A stretch of 64,000 nt of DNA from the NCBI GenBank assembly GCA_030407315.1, contig JALQPE010000254.1:1-64000 (forward strand), given 5' to 3'. A program made the translations under genes and the position numbers. A model generated the notes under the pieces. That model worked only from the letters and a program-made list of their open reading frames with translations, ran no database searches and was not told where the DNA came from. How positions within the stretch are numbered: position 1 is the first letter of the stretch; each line of letters opens with the position of its first letter. Below, piece after piece: positions 25,115 through 34,519 of the stretch. The stretch comes from Asparagopsis taxiformis (taxonomy: Eukaryota > Rhodophyta > Florideophyceae > Bonnemaisoniales > Bonnemaisoniaceae).

Positions 25115-25175
25115 GCGTGCAGCTGCACGCCAGCTGTAATGAAATAGAACACTACCTAGTGTTCTATTTCATTAC
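25115..25175. repeat. Two adjacent perfect palindromes
   Basis: GCGTGCAGCTGCACGC (25115-25130, 16 bp) is followed by a hairpin at 25136-25175 with 19-bp arms (inner part AATGAAATAGAACACTA) around a CC loop. They lie next to a cluster of CATGACGTG/CATCTCGAG-like repeats. Confidence 0.8.
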
Positions 25176-25639
25176 GTGTTCATGACGAGTCCATCTCGAG
25201 TCCATGACGTGTCCATGACGTGTTCATAGATCATCGATGATTTTGTTTCTGATTTGTCAGTACGAAAAGCGCGCGCTTTCTCACTACGCAAGTGAAATAC
25301 GCGACTCTGGGCTCACTCTGCAGCAGTATTTAAGCCTTGCGTCACGCCGGGCAACATCGCCAGCACCTGTCGCTCGGAGCACACCACCTACGCAGGATGG
25401 GGCGGCGGAGTGCAACCACATCCCTACGGATGTGATTGTGCCCCGCGCCTCCATCCTACGATAAGGTTTTCCAGCTCATTTAGTCTTTTAGCCATTCCTC
25501 CCATTGTCTTTTTCTGCAGTTCTTCGTTGTTCTTCTGCTAACATACTTTTCTGCCCTTCCTACTTTCTGTTTCGTCTTTCTCCAGGGCTACTGTCATTAC
25601 TACGTTTTCTCACTTCTAATCAAGCTTTTGGCATACCGT

Positions 25640-25865
25640 TTCCAGCACTAACCACTGTGTCATCCACTTCTTCCATCTATGTGCCAGCAGAAGTTTCTGG
25701 GTTCTCTACAATCCGCTTACTCAAGCTCTGGCTCCACTATCAACGTATGTTCTCTCGCTTCTAGCCATGCTTCTAGCGTTGATGAAGTTACATTCCTAGC
25801 ACTAACCATTGATTCATCTATTCTTTTCCTTCCAGGTGCCAACAGAAATTTCTGGCTTCCCCTCA
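25640..25865 (+). repeat. Diverged direct duplication
   Basis: The block CAGCACTAACCACTGTGTCA...GTGCCAGCAGAAGTTTCTGG (about 25645-25702) recurs as TAGCACTAACCATTGATTCA...GTGCCAACAGAAATTTCTGG (about 25797-25855), a spacing of about 150 bp. Each copy includes a pyrimidine tract ending in CAG, so they may be duplicated intron-exon pieces. No protein is recognised. Confidence 0.55.
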
Positions 25866-26442
25866 TCTCTCTTTTCATGCCTATATGTATTTGTAGTTAC
25901 TTTATGTAGAGCTAGCGTTTTGCCGTTAGTGTCTACCATGGTAGCGTAGTTCATAGTTCCGTAGTGCAGTGTACAGATGATCTTCATGTCGTTAAACTTT
26001 GGCGTTAGCTGCAATTTACCTATTCCATATCCACTACACCATATCGTAAATCTTGCGTTCCCGCTACTGGCTGCACCCCTAGTCTAATTATTTATCCCTA
26101 TGCCGATTTGCATTCTACCTAGATATCGTTTCAGTCAGACCTATCCGTCCTGCAGTTTCTCCGCAAAAGTGCGATGTGCCGCCCATTCTACCTTTCAGTT
26201 TCTACCAGACCGCCCACCGGTGCAACCACTCTACCCAGTGAACATGGTCCAAGCCAACCCGACGGTACAACCACTACATCCAGTGGAAGTGAACCGTACC
26301 CATTACACAGGCTCCACGGTGGAATAATACCAGTGTCACGAGCAGGTGTTATATAGAATATATCCGGGCTTTACACAGTACTGTAGTTTGGAAACTAACC
26401 GCGCTTTGCCTTGGCCGTATATGCCCAGTCAATGGTCCCTTT

Positions 26443-26927
26443 CTGTTGAAGCACTGGAATTGGCCCTGAGGGGCTCAATTACGTGAGAAAACTTTGACCC
26501 TCGATTTCTCTATGAAGGAGTGGTCTGAGCGCTCTGAAACCTATCTCATCGTGTTCAGCGTGCCCGAATTAGTCGGGTAGCAACTTCTCCGAAGCTTCTA
26601 CGACCTTTCTTCATGGAGATATTAGCGTCTGAAGTTTCAATTTGTTTGTCATAGTTTCAATTAGTAATTAGAAATGCCAAGATGGGTTGCCATCATGGCA
26701 GAGGAAAATGTTATGATAAGTGTACACGTGGGATGATGATAGAGAAGCCCACGTGTACCAGATTGGCAGCGGGTGCTTGCTAGGACAGACTGTCAGTGAC
26801 AGTCTGTCTGGAGCAGCCTTGAACAGGCTGTCCTTAGCACCGCCGGCGCACCTCGGCGAGAATACAAATTATGTAGTGAGCTCGCAGATTCAGTAAACGC
26901 TCGGTAAGCGACCAATTCGTTTCAACA
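26443..26927 (+). repeat. 5' LTR of copia-2
   Basis: Starts TGTTGAAGCACTGG and ends CGTTTCAACA. It is matched nearly base for base by 34033-34519. It includes a GTGTACACGTGGG element, an inverted pair ACAGACTGTCAGTGACAGTC near 26783, and GAGAATACAAATTATGTAG near the 3' side. Confidence 0.95.
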
Positions 26928-26942
26928 GGTTATGGGCCCAGC
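26928..26942 (+). promoter_or_regulatory. Primer-binding site for an initiator-tRNA-Met half molecule
   Basis: GGTTATGGGCCCAGC directly follows the 5' LTR. It is complementary to the anticodon stem-loop region of eukaryotic initiator tRNA-Met (GCUGGGCCCAUAACC), not to its 3' CCA end. This is the half-tRNA priming seen in Drosophila copia and Ty5-like elements. Copia-3 has the same site with one C fewer (near 41919-41933). Confidence 0.85.
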
Positions 26943-26980
26943 GCGCTCGCTCGGGTCGTTCTTTATTCTCTAGCGCTTTG

Positions 26981-26986
26981 GTAAGT
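26981..26986 (+). other. Candidate leader splice donor
   Basis: GTAAGT after CGCTTTG, conserved in copia-3 (41883, minus strand). It could define an intron that removes the satellite and tRNA-like segment from genomic RNA. The acceptor is not identified. Confidence 0.4.
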
Positions 26987-27129
26987 GCGTCGTTTGCGTC
27001 GGCGTTCTCTTACATATTTCGTCTCGTTCTCGCCTCGATCTCTCTTCTCTTCGTCTACTCGCTTTTCTTCCGTTCTGCGCCTTCCCGCGCTTCCGCGGTC
27101 TTCCTGGGCGTCTCCTCCACGCTCCCCCG

Positions 27130-28850
27130 ACGATCGCCGCGCACCTCTGTCGCCGCCGCGCACCTCTGTCGCCGCCGCGCACCTCTGTCGCCGCCGCGCA
27201 CCTCTGTCGCCGCCGCGCACCTCTGTCGCCGCCGCGCACCTCTGTCGCCGCCGCGCACCTCTGTCGCCGCCGCGCACCCTGTCGCCGCCGCCGCACCTCT
27301 GTCGCCGCCGCGCACCTCTGTCGCCGCCGCGCACCTCTGTCGCCGCCGCGCACCTCTGTCGCCGCCGCGCCACCTCTGTCGCCGCCGCGCACCTCTGTCG
27401 CCGCCGCGCACCTCTGTCCCGCCGCGCACCTCTGTCGCCGCCGCGCACCTCTGTCGCCGCCGCGCACCTCTGTCGCCGCCGCGCACCTCTGTCGCCGCCG
27501 CGCACCTCTGTCGCCGCGCGCACCTCTGTCGCCGCCGCGCACCTCTGTCGCCGCCGCGCCACCTCTGTCGCCGCCGCGCACCTCTGTCGCCGCCGCGCAC
27601 CTCTGTCGCCGCCGCGCACCTCTGTCGCCGCCGCGCACCTCTGTCGCCGCCGCGCACCTCTGTCGCCGCCGCGCACCTCTGTCGCCGCCGCGCACCTCTG
27701 TCGCCGCCGCGCACCTCTGTCGCCGCCGCGCACCTCTGTCGCCGCCGCGCACCTCTGTCGCCGCCGCGCACCTCTGTCGCCGCCGCGCACCTCTGTCGCC
27801 GCCGCGCACCTCTGTCGCCGCCGCGCACCTCTGTCGCCGCCGCGCACCTCTGTCGCCGCCGCGCACCTCTGTCGCCGCCGCGCACCTCTGTCGCCGCCGC
27901 GCACCTCTGTCGCCGCCGCGCGCACTCTCTGTCGCCGCCGCGCACCTCTGTCGCCGCCGCGCACCTCTGTCGCCGCCGCGCACCTCTGTCGCCGCCGCGC
28001 ACCTCTGTCGCCGCCGCGCACCTCTGTCGCCGCCGCGCACCTCTGTCGCCGCCGCGCCACCTCTGTCGCCGCCGCGCACCTCTGTCGCCGCCGCGCACCT
28101 CTGTCGCCGCCGCGCACCTCTGTCGCCGCCGCGCACCTCTGTCGCCGCCGCGCACCTCTGTCGCCGCCGCGCACCTCTGTCGCCGCCGCGCACCTCTGTC
28201 GCGCGCGCACCTCTGTCGCCGCCGCGCACCCTCTGTCGCCGCCGCGCACCTCTGTCGCCGCCGCGCACTCTGTCGCCGCCGCGCACCTCTGTCGCCCCGC
28301 CGCACCTCTGTCGCCGCGCGCGCACCTCTGTCGCCGCGCCCGCACCTCTGTCGCCGCGCCCCGCACCTCGTCGCCGCGCCGCACCTCTGTCGCGCGCCGC
28401 ACCTCTGTCGCCGCGCCGCACCTCTGTCGCCGCGCCGCACCTCTGTCGCCGCGCCGCACCTCTGTCGCCGCGCCGCACCCTCGTCGCCGCGCCGCACCTC
28501 TGTCGCCGCGCGCACCTCTGTCGCCGCGCCGCACCTCTGTCGCCGCGCCGCACCTCTGTCGCCGCGCCGCACCTCTGTCCCGCGCCGCACCTCTGTCGCC
28601 GCGCCGCACCTCTGTCGCCGCGCCGCACCTCTGTCGCCGCGCGCACCTCTGTCGCCCGCCGCACCTCTGTCGCCGCGCCGCACCTCTGTCGCCGCGCCGC
28701 ACCTCTGGCGCGCGCGCGCACTCTGTCGGCCGCGCCGCACCTCTGTCGCCGCGCGCACCTCTGTCGCCGCGCCGCACCTCTGTCGCCGCGCCGCACCTCT
28801 GTCGCCGCGCCGCACCTCTGTCGCCGCGCCGCACCTCTGTCGCCGCTCCG
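27130..28850 (+). repeat. Expanded 19-bp satellite in the copia-2 leader
   Basis: About 90 tandem copies of ACCTCTGTCGCCGCCGCGC up to about 28290, then the variant ACCTCTGTCGCCGCGCCGC to the end, with occasional 1-2 nt indels. The two variants form separate blocks, which suggests two rounds of unequal amplification. Copia-3 carries only about five units at the same place (41625-41710). Long open frames occur on both strands in several phases because the unit lacks stop codons. They are not genes. Confidence 0.95.
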
Positions 28851-29009
28851 CGCCGACACTGTGTCATCCTGTCACTGAAACTGACATCCTGTCATCCACA
28901 CTGTGTCATACTGACACTCTGTCATCTTGCCATCCGTTTCCGGGTCATCGTCATCAGGTGACATCATTCTTTTATCTGGGGTTCGCGTAAGAAAAAGTTT
29001 GGCCAGCGT

Positions 29010-29085
29010 CGCTGCTGGGACTCGAACCAAGGATCTATACATCGACCGTGGACCGTCCAACCGACTCGGCTACCGGGCCATTCAA
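29010..29085 (-). other. tRNA-like segment (A and B boxes) antisense in the copia-2 leader
   Basis: On the minus strand an A-box match TAGCCGAGTCGG (29072-29061) is followed by a B-box GGTTCGAGTCC (29028-29018) at tRNA-like spacing. The acceptor ends do not pair and the anticodon loop is not canonical, so it is a tRNA-derived relic or SINE head, not a functional tRNA. It is conserved in copia-3 (41402-41475, plus strand), so it travels with the element. Confidence 0.6.
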
Positions 29086-29260
29086 GGCCCAATTACTGGA
29101 ATCGACCTTTGCTTTTATATTGGCTAGTCTATACCTTTCTCAACTCGGTCCTGCTCTTGTAAGACAGTGACCTTGTCCTGATCGGTATAGCGTTATAGCC
29201 TTTACATATCACCGAATAAACTCATCAAACGTTTGGTTTTATTGTCAACTGTTTCCACAA

Positions 29261-29357
29261 GTAAGTTTATACCTTTCACCTTTCGGTCTATTTCAAGGTT
29301 TAGACCTTAGTATTGATCGGTATAACTTCTAACTCTCTTGTTCTCTTATCTCTGCAG
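29261..29357 (+). other. 97-nt leader intron splitting the ATG of the zinc-finger ORF
   Basis: Donor A|GTAAGT at 29261 and acceptor CTCTGCAG at 29357. Splicing joins the exon-terminal A at 29260 to TG at 29358-29359, creating an ATG followed by TCTAGCAGTGACGAAGAC. Without splicing no ATG exists at that place. Copia-3 has the identical arrangement and intron length (41220-41124). Confidence 0.65.
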
Positions 29358-29771
29358 TGTCTAGCAGTGACGAAGACCGCGTGGAACCGCGCACCGACGA
29401 GCAGCCTCCCAGGCTTCGTCGCGAGAGGGGAGTCTCTCCAAGACCGGGTCTTCCGCAAAGCCTACAGCATCGCCGAAAGGAGGGATAACAAGAAGAAGTA
29501 CGCCGCTCACAAGAAGGCAAACCGCTCGAGGTGCCATCACTGCAACGTCTTTCTCAACTCCGCCGAGTCTAGAGTCGCACACTTCAGCGGCTCTAGACAT
29601 AAGAAGACTATCGAACGCCTCAAGGAAGGTGGTCTCAAGGTCTGCAAGCCCTGCGGTGTCATCGTTCGCACCCAGAGCGAGTTCGACAACCACTCCGCGG
29701 TAGTCGCCACCGTGGCATCGAGAAGACTCTCAAAGCCGCTAAAGCCTCTAAGGCTTCTTCTCCTCCGATAA
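29358..29771 (+). pseudogene. Two-zinc-finger ORF upstream of gag (copia-2 copy)
   Basis: After the spliced ATG the frame reads an acidic N-terminus (SSSDEDRVEPRTDEQPPRL). A frame difference near 29420, where copia-2 has 2 nt more than copia-3, precedes a Lys-rich stretch (RRDNKKKYAAHKKANRS). Two fingers follow: CHHC...HFSGSRH (CX2CX12HX5H) and CKPC...FDNH, the second broken at its final His by a frameshift near 29690. The pattern matches U1/matrin-type C2H2 fingers that bind structured RNA. It lies between the leader intron and gag, an unusual extra ORF for a copia element, perhaps captured from the host. Confidence 0.7.
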
Positions 29772-29959
29772 GTAGTACTCCTCTTCTCTAGACACAATAG
29801 AAATCTAGCTGATTTCTCTTTGATAAACCTTGTTTTCTTGTTCTCCACTCATCTTGCTCTTAGCTAAAAGTCTCTATCCTATAGATCCCAGCTTGGTCCT
29901 AGACGACTATCGGTTGTCCACTTGGGAAGGGTCGAACAGATAAGACATAATACAGAGCC

Positions 29960-30722
29960 ATGGAGAGCAATTCATCCGGCATTCGCATTGAAAAGCTGGA
30001 CTACTCCAACTTCCACTCATGGAAGCAAAAGATGGAGCTCATCCTCGGACACCGCGAGGTGGACGAAATGATCGATCCTGACCTACGTCCTCCACGCCCG
30101 GCAGAACAGGAAGCACTGTCCAAGTGGCTTCGCAAAGACAAAACTGCTCGGATGACCATCGGGATCACGTTGTCTGATGAGATGCTCAAGAACGTCTCAC
30201 ACACCACTACTGCTCTGGAAATGTGGCAGGAGATCTGTAACGTGCACCAAAGGCACACTCTCCTAAACAAACTAGCTGCAAGGCGTGATTTCTATACTGC
30301 CACTATGAAGCCCGGTGAACAGATGCTCGTCTACATTAATCGTGTTCGACAGATGGCCTCGGTCCTCAGCTCTATGGGCGTGATCATCGACGACAAGGAA
30401 ATGGCTATGGCTGTCCTCAATGGCCTTCCTTCTTCCTTCCAGACACTCATTACTGCTCTTGATGCTATAGGTGATGAGGATCCTACATTCACCTTCGACA
30501 AAGTCCGAAGTCTCCTTCTTCAGGAGGAACGTAGAGCTTCTATTTGAAACCTGGAAGCTCTTCTTCTGACTCAGCTGCATTATTATCCAGGTCTGGGAAA
30601 CAGCCGGCAGTAACCGAAAGAAATGCACTCATTGCGGTCGTACCAACCACACTGAACCGTATTGTTGGCAAAAGTATGGCCGTCCATCCCGCTCTCGGCC
30701 TGCACGGTCTAAACCTTCTGCC
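29960..30722 (+). pseudogene. Copia-2 gag
   Basis: Begins MESNSSGIRIEKLDYSNFHS, a UBN2/DUF4219-type copia Gag N-terminus. Capsid-like helices follow (TALEMWQEICNVHQRHTLLN, EMAMAVLNGLPSSFQTLITA). A frameshift near 30540 is followed by the CCHC knuckle CTHCGRTNHTEPYC near 30630. Gag forms the particle and packages RNA. ATG at 29960 is chosen because the three copia copies align from here. Confidence 0.85.
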
Positions 30723-31523
30723 ATGGTTACTCTCACCGATTCAGAAGGCAATCCTCCATCAAACTCTGTTTCCGCGTCTACTTTCCATAATGATGAAGAG
30801 AAAGAGTATGTTTGCCTCATGTCAACTACTCCTGGATCTCTTCATACATCAACTTGGTACATAGACTCTGCTGCCACCTCTCACATGACCTTCGATCGCT
30901 CCATGTTTGTTTCCTATAAGGAAATAACACCGTTCTCCGTAACTCTGGGAGATAAGTCTACCTCAATGGCAGTCGGCCGTGGTGATGTTCGTTTAATGAT
31001 CTCTCTATATGGGGAAATAAAACAGTGCATACTTCGTGACGTCCTCCACGTTCCCTCTTTTGTATTTTCTCTCATCTCCGTCAGCACCCTCACTACTCGA
31101 GGCATATCGGTGCAGTTCAATAACAATACAGTCATCCTGACTCAGAACAACAAACCGATAGCCACTGGACGGAGAAGCAAGGGACTCTATGCCATTGATC
31201 TCTTCTCGTCAGAGGCCCCAAAAGATCATGTGCAGCAAACAGCCTGTGTGGCCTCGCTACAGCTCTGGCACGAGCGGCTCGGGCATGTCAACAAATCCGG
31301 TATCTCACGCATGGAACAGCTATCTGCCGTGAAGGGCCTCCGAATCAAATCTCAGAAATCAGATGCAGGTGCCCCATGTGAAGGATGCATAACCGGCAAA
31401 ATGCCCCGAGCAGCTATTCCAAAGCTCTCTGAAACGAGAGCATCTGAGCTACTCCAGTTGGTTCACACAGATCTGGCAGGGCCGATGGAAGTACTCTCGA
31501 AAGGGGAGCTCGATACTTTGTGA
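30723..31523 (+). CDS. Copia-2 protease and integrase N-terminus
   Basis: Retropepsin active site DSAATSHMTFDRSM near 30866 (DSA in place of DSG), then the GAG-pre-integrase segment with LWHERLGHVNKSGISRM and CEGCITGK, the HHCC zinc-binding module of integrase. The first catalytic Asp is in LVHTDLAGPM near 31470. A one-base loss near 31504 ends this frame. The rest of integrase continues in the next segment. Confidence 0.85.
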   Translation: MVTLTDSEGNPPSNSVSASTFHNDEEKEYVCLMSTTPGSLHTSTWYIDSAATSHMTFDRSMFVSYKEITPFSVTLGDKSTSMAVGRGDVRLMISLYGEIKQCILRDVLHVPSFVFSLISVSTLTTRGISVQFNNNTVILTQNNKPIATGRRSKGLYAIDLFSSEAPKDHVQQTACVASLQLWHERLGHVNKSGISRMEQLSAVKGLRIKSQKSDAGAPCEGCITGKMPRAAIPKLSETRASELLQLVHTDLAGPMEVLSKGELDTL

Positions 31524-33037
31524 CATTCATCGATGACAAGTCCCGATGGCTAACGGTATACCCGCTCCACCGTAAGTCCGATTGCTTCGACTCCTTCCAG
31601 AGATTCCTGCGCATTGCTGAAACGCAAACTGGTTGTAAACTCCGCCAACTACGCTCGGATGGAGGGGGAGAGTTCTTCTCAAACGACTTTACCTCCTTCC
31701 TCGACAGCCAAGGAATCAAACGTCAGACCACCTGCGCATACACTCCGCAACAGAATGGTGTGGCAGAGAGAATGAACAGAACCCTCAAAGATCAAATTCG
31801 TGCCATGCTCCATCACAGCAACACCCCATTCGAGTTCTGGGCAGAAGCACTCTCCTGTGCTGCCTACATTCGTAACCGTGTCACCAGCCGCTCCCTGCCA
31901 ACAGGAAATACTCCGTATGAGATCTGGTATGGTAGGAAACCGAGTATTGCTCATATGCGAACGTTCGGAAGTAGATGCTGGTACAAAACGCCTGATAAAC
32001 TTCTTCAGACCCTTGATTTGCGGGCAAAGGAAGCAATTATGCTTGGATACGCAAGCTCCCAGAAAGCCTACAAACTATGGGACACAGCAAATGAAAAGGT
32101 CGTTGTGTCGCGAGACGTAGTGTTCGACGAGCTGCAGAAGAAGCGTTTACCATCTTCTGATACAGACTACAACAGCGTTGATGCTGCTCCTGAGTCCAAT
32201 ACTGAGCCATGGGATGGAGACAGCAAGTCTGGTCTCTCTACCAAACAGGATACTCCTCCTTCATCCCATTCGGACTCTGACTCTGACACCAACGCTCCAC
32301 AACCTCAATCTCCTCCACCAACTCCCTCAGCATCTACTGATGAGTCTCTCCTTAACGCTCCGCGTAAATCTTCTCGATCTCGTAAACCTCCGGGTGAGTG
32401 GTGGAAAACAACTGCCCTTGTCTCCACTACTGCTGATACCACTCCGGAACATCTTCTTACCTTCACTGAGGTGACCAAGGGGGAGGAAAAAGATCTCTGG
32501 ATTGAGGCCATTCAGTCCGAGATGGATTCCCTCGAAGCAAATGGCACCTGGATTCTGGTCCCCCGCAGTGAAGCTCTCAACCTCCTCACTTCGAAGTGGG
32601 TCTTCAAACGCAAAGATGTTGTGAGTGAAACTGGTGAGCACTCGATCAAACACAAAGCTCGACTCGTAACTCGAGGATTCCAGCAGAAGTACGGCATCGA
32701 CTACTCCGAGACTTATGCCCCCGTTGTCCAGTTCTGTACCCTTCGCATGTTCTTTGCGCTCACTGTCCACCACGATTTGCACTGCGACCAAATGGACGTC
32801 AAAACAGCCTTTCTCTACGGAGATCTCGAGCAGGACATCTTCATGGAGCAGCCGGAGGGATTCATCGACTCGAAGCATCCAGACCATGTCTGCAAACTGC
32901 AAAAGGCTCTATACGGACTCAAACAAGCTCCGAGGCAGTGGCATGCTAAGATCGATGACTTTCTCATTTCACAGCTCGACTTCAGAGCTCTCCGTACGAT
33001 CCATGTTTCTATGTCAGGTATCGTGACGACTCTATGA
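31520..33037 (+). CDS. Copia-2 integrase core and reverse transcriptase N-terminal half
   Basis: Integrase core: FIDDKSRWLTVYP, LRSDGGGEFFS (second Asp) and PQQNGVAERMNRTLKDQIRA (catalytic Glu). A low-complexity Ser/Pro/Asp linker spans about 32160-32380. RT starts near 32490 with EMDSLEANGTWILVPR, KHKARLVTRGFQQKYGIDY, MDVKTAFLYGDL and LQKALYGLKQAPRQW. A frameshift near 33030 separates it from the YVDD segment. Confidence 0.9.
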   Translation: MTFIDDKSRWLTVYPLHRKSDCFDSFQRFLRIAETQTGCKLRQLRSDGGGEFFSNDFTSFLDSQGIKRQTTCAYTPQQNGVAERMNRTLKDQIRAMLHHSNTPFEFWAEALSCAAYIRNRVTSRSLPTGNTPYEIWYGRKPSIAHMRTFGSRCWYKTPDKLLQTLDLRAKEAIMLGYASSQKAYKLWDTANEKVVVSRDVVFDELQKKRLPSSDTDYNSVDAAPESNTEPWDGDSKSGLSTKQDTPPSSHSDSDSDTNAPQPQSPPPTPSASTDESLLNAPRKSSRSRKPPGEWWKTTALVSTTADTTPEHLLTFTEVTKGEEKDLWIEAIQSEMDSLEANGTWILVPRSEALNLLTSKWVFKRKDVVSETGEHSIKHKARLVTRGFQQKYGIDYSETYAPVVQFCTLRMFFALTVHHDLHCDQMDVKTAFLYGDLEQDIFMEQPEGFIDSKHPDHVCKLQKALYGLKQAPRQWHAKIDDFLISQLDFRALRTIHVSMSGIVTTL

Positions 33038-34038
33038 TCATCATTGCACTATACGTCGACGATATTCTTCTTGCTTCAAGCAGTAGAGATATGTTGGATG
33101 AGCTGAAAGCAGAGTTCAGCAAGCGTTTCGAGATGAAGGATTGTGGTAGAGCTCGGGTATGTCTTGGACTAGAGATTGCGCGCAACACCTCGAAAGGACT
33201 GCTACACTTGAACCAGTCTCGCTACGCTGAGAAGGTATTGGAACGGTTTGGAATGGAAAATGCAAGTCCGGTTGTTACGCCAATGCAAGCTCAGATCTCC
33301 GTCGCGGATACAGAAACTGAGCCCATCGACTCTACGCTCTATCGCAGAGCAATTGGCAGCCTGATGTACCTAGCGGTGGGAACTCGCCCTGACATCGCAT
33401 TTGCCGTTGGGAGACTTGCACAGTTCGTTGAGGCCCCGACAAAAGCTCTCTGGGTAGCCGTTAAACGTGTCCTGCGCTACATCGCTGGTACACGGGACTT
33501 TGGCGTGATGTACAGAGCTACAGCAACACTTGCACCAGTCGGGTACAGCGACTCGGACTGGGGCGGTTGTACTATCAACCGGAAGTCGACCAGTGGCTAT
33601 GTCTTCAAGATGGCTGGAGGAGCGGTGAGCTGGAAGTCTCGTAAGCAAGGCTGTGTAGCCCAGTCTTCCTCAGAAGCCGAATACATGGCTCTCAGTGCAG
33701 CAGTGAAGGAGGCAATCTGGCTGAGAAACATCGTGGGTTTCAGCAGCAGTACAAATCCTGCAGATCCTATCCTCATCAATGTGGATAATCAAGGATCTAT
33801 CAAAATGGCTAGGAACGATGCTTCTGGAACCCGCACAAAGCACATCGACATTCGGTACCACTTTGTCCGGGATTGCCTCCTCGAAGGGATGTTCGATATC
33901 GACTACTGTCCAACATCCGATATGGTAGCCGATGTCCTCACTAAGCCTCTGCAAAGGATTCAGTTCGTCAAGCTTCGTGAAATTATGGGGGTAACTACCA
34001 AATCATTAATCGAGAATGTCAAAGAGGGGGAGTGTTGA
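33034..34038 (+). CDS. Copia-2 reverse transcriptase C-terminal half and RNase H
   Basis: RT active site LYVDDILLASSS near 33049, then LGLEIARNTSKGLLHLNQSR. RNase H block: YSDSDWGG near 33543, KSTSGYVF, QSSSEAEYMALSAAVKEAIW and DNQGSIKMARN, retaining the D-E-D triad. The frame ends at a TGA inside the LTR start, with the polypurine tract AAAGAGGGGGAG encoding the last residues. Confidence 0.9.
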   Translation: MIIIALYVDDILLASSSRDMLDELKAEFSKRFEMKDCGRARVCLGLEIARNTSKGLLHLNQSRYAEKVLERFGMENASPVVTPMQAQISVADTETEPIDSTLYRRAIGSLMYLAVGTRPDIAFAVGRLAQFVEAPTKALWVAVKRVLRYIAGTRDFGVMYRATATLAPVGYSDSDWGGCTINRKSTSGYVFKMAGGAVSWKSRKQGCVAQSSSEAEYMALSAAVKEAIWLRNIVGFSSSTNPADPILINVDNQGSIKMARNDASGTRTKHIDIRYHFVRDCLLEGMFDIDYCPTSDMVADVLTKPLQRIQFVKLREIMGVTTKSLIENVKEGEC

Positions 34039-34519
34039 AGCACTGGAATTGGCCCTGAGGGCTCAATTACGTGAGAAAACTTTGACCCTCGATTTCTCCT
34101 AGAAAGAGTGCTCTAGGCGCTCCGAAACCTATCTCATCGTGTTCAGCGTGCCAGAATTAGTCGGGTAGCAACTTCTCCGAAGCTTCTACGACCTTTCTTC
34201 ATGGAGATAATAGCGTCTGAAGTTTCAATTTGTTTGTCATAGTTTCAATTAGTAATTAGAAATGCCAGGATGGGTTGCCATCATGGCAGAGGGGAAATGT
34301 TATGATAAGTGTACACGTGTGGGTGATATGATTGAGAAGCCCACGTGTACCAGATTGGCAGCGGGTGTTTGCTAGGACAGACTGTCAGTGACAGTCTGTC
34401 TGGAGCAGCCATGAACAGGCTGTCCTTAGCACCGCCGACGCACCTCGGCGAGAATACAAATAATGTAGTGAGCTCGCAGATTCAATAAACGCTCGGTAAG
34501 CGACCAATTCGTTTCAACA
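34033..34519 (+). repeat. 3' LTR of copia-2
   Basis: TGTTGAAG...TTTCAACA, directly after the polypurine tract AAAGAGGGGGAG. It aligns end to end with 26443-26927, with small differences such as TCCTAGAAAGAG against TCTATGAAGGAG near position 70. The right end meets the ParB-methyltransferase relic without a visible target duplication. Confidence 0.95.

Larger units (their letters stand above)
23870..26442. other. Gene-free stretch between the transposase relic and copia-2
   Basis: No convincing gene. It holds palindromes at 25115-25175, short CATGACGTGT-type repeats (about 25180-25230), a partial duplication (25640-25865) and pyrimidine-rich tracts. Scattered short frames have no coding character. 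Confidence 0.6.
26443..34519 (+). mobile_element. Copia-2: near-complete Ty1/copia retrotransposon with long leader
   Basis: Two LTRs of 485 and 487 bp (TGTTGAAG...TTTCAACA) enclose a primer site, a long leader, a zinc-finger ORF and gag-pol in copia order (protease, integrase, RT, RNase H). The leader between LTR and gag is about 3 kb because of an expanded 19-bp satellite. Flanks CTTTC (left) and GCCTC (right) are not a 5-bp duplication, so the ends may come from recombination. Gag-pol has only a few frameshifts, making this the youngest copia copy here. Confidence 0.9.

Noticed and set aside
26963..28990. Very long open frames (about 590-670 codons) on both strands in several phases
   Set aside because: They are by-products of the stop-free 19-bp satellite. 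The products are pure repeat and the frames overlap each other on both strands.
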